Source: Marsupella aquatica
Taxonomy: Eukaryota > Marchantiophyta
NCBI GenBank assembly: GCA_973895155.1
Contig: OZ316896.1
Coordinates: forward strand, 8,680,001 to 8,744,000
Length of the DNA: 64,000 nucleotides
Reading direction: 5' to 3'
Position numbers and translations under genes: made by a program. Below, one piece after another: positions 59,080 through 64,000 of the stretch. The notes under the pieces are model-generated. The model was not told the origin of the DNA and did not search any database. It saw nothing but the letters and a program-made list of their open reading frames with translations. How positions within the stretch are numbered: position 1 is the first letter of the stretch; every line of letters begins with the position of its first letter.

Positions 59080-61407
59080 TCAATATTCACAACTGCCTGA
59101 TTTTTGGCCGCATGCAAATAGGGAACGGGCACCCACAAGGGAGGTCCACACCAGCTGCCCAAAAGTGTAGTCCAGTGACAATTGCTGTGTAGTGGGAAAC
59201 CTCATTGACCCAATACGTCTGCAAAACTCAGTGCGCTCTGCCCTGGTCAAAACCCAAGGTGGATGGATGCTAGGGGGGTCTCCAGGGGGTCCAAAGATGG
59301 CCAAAAAAACAAGAAGACCATGCATCCCCATCTCCTCATAACTTTCATAACTTTTTCTCCAATTGTGGTTCTTCTCCCCATATAGATGACGAATCAATGA
59401 CCTCCCCATATTCCTTCAATGTGCATCAGATCTAACAAGTGATTAATGGGCATCTCTGACCAATATGACAACTGTGACAATGCAGACAAATGGGTCAATC
59501 ATGCCACATCTGAGAAATTGTAATGGATCATCTGGGTCTTGAACTCTTTGTCATACCTCTCTCCAATATCTTGTATCCTTTTGTTGAGGTTGAGGACGGG
59601 TATCAGGTTGGCCCTCATCAGTGTCATGCAGGAAACAGTCACTCCTCCAAGGATGGTCTGCTAGCTCGGGGGGTTACTATATGGAGGGCCGTACATCGCG
59701 TGCGACGTTTTAGGGTTTGACCCCCCTAACTTATAAGTGAAAAATATTTTTTTGCAAAGCCCTTTCTTTCTTTAAATTTTGTCATTTTTTATTAAAAAAC
59801 CCCTAAAAACTTTAAAGAAAGTATGTTTTGCAATTAAATAGGCCTATGTGTTCTTTAAAGTCGACCAGTCAATAAAACATGCCCTATGTGTTCTTCCACC
59901 AAACTTTGGAAGTCTTCCGCCACACCCATTTAAATGGGCCTATATAACTTCGTCGCACGTGATGTGCCACTTCCGTGGAAGTGACCCCCCCCCCCCCCAA
60001 GTCTGCTAGAAGATATTTGCTATGACCAATGTAAACTATCTTCCGCAAAGTAGTTGACTTGCGTATTGCCACTCCCTCCAAATCTGGTCCACATGAAGGG
60101 CAAGCTTGATAGCTTGATGTTTGCAATCCAGAGATATATTCAAACCCTATGATTCGTCAAGGGACAACCAGCCAATGAAATAAGGTTAGAGAAAAAAATA
60201 CAATATTTAATTAAGTGCAAGAATGATGTAGGGTTAAATTAATTGCAAGGTTTACTGTGATTACCTGGTAAATCATGCATGGTCCACATAAGAATGGCCT
60301 TGAGGGTGAATGCACGAGATAAACCTCCAGTGTTGGACGTCCGTCATAACAATCCACACCCCTCCAAAGTTGCAAAAGCTCATCAATCAAAGGTTGCAAG
60401 TAGATGTCAATCTTTTTTACTTGCTTAGGACCCAGGATGATCATTGAGAGTAGTAGATGACCTTTCTTCATGGCCATCCATGGAGGGATATTGTAGTTTG
60501 TTAGACCTGCTGGCCATACTTAATATGGTTTTGCTTTACCTGCCAATGCAAAAGGGCTAATACCAGCTGCTGCCAATCCAAGTCTCACATGTCGTGGGTC
60601 AGTTTTGAACTCACCCCATCTGTCCTCTACAAATTGATTGGGAGGAGAGTCAACCATCATTTGCATGGCACTAGCTCGTTTGTACCCATATCAAAACGAT
60701 GTAGTTAGTGCCATACCATATACTCAGCCAACTCTGCACAACGGTATTGATATTGCAATCGAGGGATGAGAGGGAAATTGAATACCGCATAACCTTTTGA
60801 GGCACCTTCCCCGTCAACATGTCATCATGGTACCGCGGCTTCTCACACTCAGGACATATGATTGCATTCTCATGCTCACCCCTAAGAAGAATGCAATCAT
60901 TCACACATGCATGTATCACTTCATACTTTAGGCCAATGGACTTCAACACCCGTTTAGCCTCCTTCCAAGAGCTTGGCATGTTGTTGCCTGGTGGTTAAAT
61001 GTGATCATGTAGCGTACGAAAAACATCATCCAAAAGTAGGTTGCTTGCCCCATGTCTTTGTTGCACATTCAACAATAACATTATTGTTGAGAGCCAAGAT
61101 AACCTACTCCCCTCAAATATGCGAGTACGAGCATGACGTTGAGCCTCTTCCCATTCCTTCTGCTGGCCCCCCTAGAAGGATGAGTGGTGTTGTTGTTGGT
61201 GAAACCCATGTCCTCCATACCAATGTCAGCATCATCTTCATAAAATTGGTTCATGAGCTCATCCATGGCTTCCTCATCGTCAAGCCAATCTTGGGTAGAG
61301 TCATCATCCTCATGTTGTACCTCATTCTCCTCCCCATCATTGGCCACCATAGCCTCAACAAGGTGTTGTCGCATAGCTCGTGATATTACCCCAATATCAA
61401 GCACCAC
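59080..61407 (-). pseudogene. CACTA tnp2-type transposase remnant
   Basis: Fragments in tnp2 order: an acidic region with DDEEAMDELMNQFYEDD (61407-61081); SWKEAKRVLK, YEVIHACVNDCILLRGE, CPECEKPRYH and VPQKV (60979-60671), with a frameshift after MRY beyond which FPLIPRLQYQYRCAELAEYM reads in another frame; YLQPLIDELLQLWRGVDCYD (60477-60211), again frameshifted before ILMWTMHDLPG, which ends at a splice donor; YQACPSCGPDLEG and GHSKYLLAD (60126-60010); then, beyond the nested MITE, DHPWRSDCF (from 59655); and VLTRAERTEFCRRI (59409-59080). It would have bound and cut CACTA ends; now non-functional. Confidence 0.85.
59665..60000. mobile_element. MITE with 9-bp target duplication, copy 2 (336 bp), inside tnp2 exon
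   Basis: Begins CTCGGGGGG and ends CCCCCAA after a run of 14 C, with perfect 9-bp target duplications GTCTGCTAG at 59656-59664 and 60001-60009. Its ends match copy 1 (18334-18622), and the subterminal GTGATGTRCCAYTTYYGTGG is shared. Removing the element and one duplication rejoins tnp2 coding (KYLLAD to HPWRSD), which proves the insertion. Probable non-autonomous Mutator-like element. Confidence 0.88.
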
Positions 61408-61409
61408 AT

Positions 61410-62379
61410 ATTGATTATATCATACAACATCAATGCATGCAATCTCATCAACATCAATATTGTGAACAACCTCAATTATCCAATACTAAAAATGGAAAAC
61501 AATCCGATATATATATGTAAGTCCAAGAAACTATCTTGGATGGGAAGGTAGGGAAAATTTTGGTGCATCCCACTCATAATCACACAATAATTGTCTCCTC
61601 ACCAGCTCGAATGGTCCTAACCTCTACCATCATGATGTGATCATCCATATGTCTCACAAAATATGGATCTTTAGGTGGACCAAACATCTGGATCCACTCT
61701 ACGTTAGCCTCCAAATCTCTACCTCTACCCGTGGTACACCTCCATGCTAAGCCAAAAACTTGGCGCAATGCTAAGTGTGTTACTCGCCTTGACCAAAAGG
61801 GACGCGGGAACGGGAAACTTTTGGATGGTGGGGATGGACTCCATCCAATTGTGCATGAGTGAAGCATAAGCATCTCACCCCAAGAAGATGTAACCCCCCC
61901 ACCCTCGACATATAACCGGCACACCTCCCCCTTATTGAGCCCCACCCCCTTAATTGAGACCTAACCGGCCCACCCTTGACATATAAACCCCCTTTAGTGG
62001 TGACCCCCCACACCCTTGACATATAACCGGCCCACCCTTGAGACCTAAACCCACTATGGAGTATATGAGACATTAGGGCATTTCAACATTTACTGAGTTT
62101 GTACGTGTTCAATATAGCGGGATGTTGGTAATCCTCATTTGCCAAATCAGTTGTGCAACCACCCCATATGCCCATTATCAAATTAAAGCCCGCAACTACA
62201 CCCATCATGTGCTAAAGTGTTCACCCTTTCACAAAGTAGGGTGGAAACTTTTCATAGTCTTTTCCTAAACCAAAAAGCACTCATAGTCTTTTGTAGTGTT
62301 CATGTGAACCGGTGCAAAGGTTCCGAGTCATTTAAAGTTGCAAAAAAGGACTTAGTGGCCTGAGTCCTATAAGGTTTGG
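61410..62379. other. CACTA 5' subterminal region
   Basis: Non-coding as far as I can tell. At 61897-62050, CACCCTYGACATATAACCGG-like boxes recur about four times in C-rich sequence; repeated motifs here would suit transposase binding. The 121-codon frame at 61945-61580 is not recognised. Confidence 0.5.
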
Positions 62380-62406
62380 TCTAAATTGCCCTGGTTTCTA
62401 CTAGTG

Positions 62407-62839
62407 AGTGTACCGTGTGCCCCATTCTCCCAGAGTCCCTGGGCCTCCCGCAACAGCAAGTTTGAGGAAACCAGACCACTCGAATGAGATGTCGGGGAAG
62501 GACATTAGGACACTCCTCCAGACTTCCAGATTTGAGGAACTCCGCCCTTCATGGCTCCATCCAATGCGTGTTGTACTGGGTAAGGACTCCACAAAACTGG
62601 AAGGAAAAAAGCTACACACACACCACACCCTCATACAATTTACACATTCGCAGCATTCATTTCAAATTTTTGAAATCTGCAATCTGTCCACAGTCTTTCC
62701 AGCTCATAACCAAAATACTTGCATTCCAGCAAACTTGGCCAAGTGTAGACTTCTCGGCGCCGTTGAACCCATGTCAATACAAAGAGTTTACTCTTTCTAA
62801 GTGTGCACTCCTGGGAAGTACTTGTTGGAAGTAGAGGAC
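62407..62839. other. Flank of the CACTA end
   Basis: No gene is supported; overlapping plus-strand frames (62408, 62484) have no domain. Confidence 0.4.
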
Positions 62840-63073
62840 TATGGTGGACTGGTTTGAGGGTTACTAACCTATGAATTTATGACCAGAAATTGAGGAAAAT
62901 ATACGGTTACTAACCAATTAATTTTTGACCAGAAATTGAGGATAATGTAGGGTTACTAACCTGTAAATTTATGACCAGAAATTGAGTAAAATGTGACCCG
63001 TGACAACCATAAGTTTTTGAGCTTCCTTGGAGTAGGGTTCAGGTTCAACCCCTTCCCCAAAAACCTCCATTAT
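62840..63073 (-). mobile_element. TIR-type MITE, copy 4, with internal tandem repeat
   Basis: Shares GAGCTTYCTTGGAGTAGGGT and CCTCCATTA with copy 1, and has an ATGGTGGACTGGTTTGAGGG end resembling the inverse of its other end. It is longer than the other copies because a 46-bp segment is repeated. Confidence 0.5.
62859..62996. repeat. 46-bp tandem repeat, three units
   Basis: GGTTACTAACC starts at 62859, 62905 and 62951, each followed by GACCAGAAATTGAG. Confidence 0.92.
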
Positions 63074-63078
63074 AGTAC

Positions 63079-63560
63079 ACTAGCCCCACTCCTGTGTGTT
63101 GCACAAAAGATGTCAAGGTGAAGAAAAATTTTGAATTGAAAAAAGATGTTGAGGTGAATAAAGATATATGTTAAGGCGAGGAAAGGATGTTGAGAAGAGA
63201 AAAAAGATTTCGTGATGAGTAAAGATGTCAAGATAAGAAAATGATGGGAAGATGGGATAAAAGAAGTCAAGGTGAGAAAAGACGTTGAGAAGAGAAAAAG
63301 ATGTCAAGGTGAGAAATAGATGGCAAGATGAGATAAGAGATGGCAAGGTGAGAAAAAGATGTCAAGGTGAGAAAAAGATGGCAAGATGAGAAAAGGATAA
63401 AATTTTGAGGTGAGAATAAATATCGAGGAGACAAAATGATGTTGAGGAGCGCAAAAGAAGTTGAGGGGAGGAAAGATATGGAGGGGAGAAAAGATGTCAA
63501 GGCAAGAAAATGATGTTGAGGTTAGGAAAAGATATGGATGGAGGAGAAAAGATGTGAAAA
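63079..63560 (-). mobile_element. Helitron-like 3' end with purine-rich minisatellite
   Basis: On the minus strand, stem TGTG, loop CAA, stem CACA (63104-63094) precedes CAGGAGTGGGG and CTAG (63082-63079), followed by T, in the same layout as the Helitrons at 7547 and 43427. Inward lies a degenerate ~18-20 bp repeat, GATGTCAAGGTGAGAAAA-like, from about 63108 to 63560. No 5' TC end was found, so the right limit is open. Confidence 0.45.
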
Positions 63561-64000
63561 AGATATTGTTGCAAAAGTGATATGGGAGATAGGCGAGGAC
63601 AACATGAGCATGCCCATTTACACAACCCTAGGTGGAGGGTGACAACACGCTCCTGAGATAGGAAATCTCATTAGTTATCAGTCACTTTCATCAGTGTACC
63701 TGAGATCAGTTTCCACCTCATCTCAAAGAGGTCGCCAAGTTATGGTGCGAAAAAAATGAAGAAAAAAAATTTGAATTGTTTTTCAAAATTTGAGGGAAAA
63801 TGTTTTTTTTTAATTTAAATTTTGCCATGGGTCATCCATACTGTACGAACACCTCATCTCGGCGAGGCCAGCCGAGATGGGAGAATTGTTTTTTGAGATT
63901 TTTTTTTTTTGGAAAATTTTTGGTTAAAAAAATAAATTCCGGTCCGTACAATCTCAAAGACCAGCTGAGATGGAGAGAGAAAATTTCCGATTTTTTTTTC
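63561..64000. other. Gene-free right edge
   Basis: Poly-T and poly-A rich, with no gene. A 9-bp inverted pair CATCTCGGC/GCCGAGATG lies at about 63853-63877, and a related CAGCTGAGATGG occurs at 63961, suggesting another repeat family that continues beyond the window. Confidence 0.45.

Larger units (their letters stand above)
59080..62406 (-). mobile_element. CACTA (En/Spm) transposon, right end plus transposase remnant
   Basis: The right terminus, read on the minus strand, is CACTAGTAGAAACCAGGGC ending at 62406, followed on the plus strand by a possible 3-bp target site AGT. Subterminal AAAAGACTATGA motifs occur twice in the next 150 bases. Transposase fragments read leftwards from 61407. 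I found no matching CACTA end on the left, so the element is truncated or its left end lies in sequence I could not recognise. A MITE is nested in it. Confidence 0.75.

Noticed and set aside
63108-63560. Regularly spaced repeats as a CRISPR array
   Set aside because: The repeats are degenerate, contiguous and purine-only in character, with no unique spacers, in a plant nuclear context.

Overview
This is nuclear DNA of a land plant. The evidence is a DREB-type AP2/ERF gene, two multi-exon genes with GT-AG introns whose products match plant families (density-regulated protein DENR and a three-KH RNA-binding protein of the BTR1 type), short TTTAGGG telomere-type tracts, and plant-type Copia, Helitron, CACTA and Mutator-like transposons. 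The species cannot be fixed from the sequence.

Layout. 1-2.4 kb: an intronless DREB A-4 type transcription factor on the plus strand. 2.4-9.1 kb: gene-free DNA with short duplications and a 336-bp non-autonomous Helitron (7547-7882) whose empty site lies next door. 9.1-15.6 kb: a complete Copia element (A, minus strand) with two identical 115-bp LTRs and an AATAA target duplication; its gag-pol frame is complete in length but holds two stop codons and a mutated integrase aspartate. 15.6-20.4 kb: gene-free DNA with a 184-bp foldback, a MITE with 9-bp target duplications, a TIR-type MITE and a fresh 103-bp tandem duplication. 20.8-23.0 kb: an eight-exon DENR gene, plus strand. 24.8-28.9 kb: an eight-exon three-KH gene, minus strand, with a GA-rich 5' region on its sense strand. 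29-37 kb: minisatellites, two TIR MITEs, a GC-rich island and otherwise anonymous DNA. 37.4-42.3 kb: a decayed Helitron coding region (Rep plus PIF1-like helicase), minus strand. 42.8-46.0 kb: a direct duplication whose left copy was invaded by two small Helitron-like elements and whose spacer holds a solo Copia LTR. 46.8-51.3 kb: a second Copia element (B, minus strand) with 344-bp LTRs and a TTTAT target duplication, internally deleted and carrying at least seven nonsense codons, six of them TAG. 51.3-59 kb: no recognisable gene. 59.1-62.4 kb: part of a CACTA (En/Spm) element with a decayed tnp2 transposase, one exon of which was hit by the same 9-bp-TSD MITE seen at 18.3 kb. 62.4-64 kb: tandem repeats, a fourth TIR MITE and a further Helitron-like 3' end joined to a purine-rich minisatellite.

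The three host genes do not form a visible functional cluster. DENR acts in translation re-initiation and ribosome recycling, the KH protein binds RNA, and the AP2 protein is a transcription factor. The rest is a record of transposition. Several elements can be ordered by nesting, and for three small Helitron-like elements the pre-insertion site can be read from a paralogous copy inside the window. Many inactivating changes in the elements are C-to-T, often at CAG codons, which fits decay of CHG-methylated DNA. I did not find a new enzymatic or defence system. The most informative novelty is the set of small elements with well-defined ends, and the mutation pattern.
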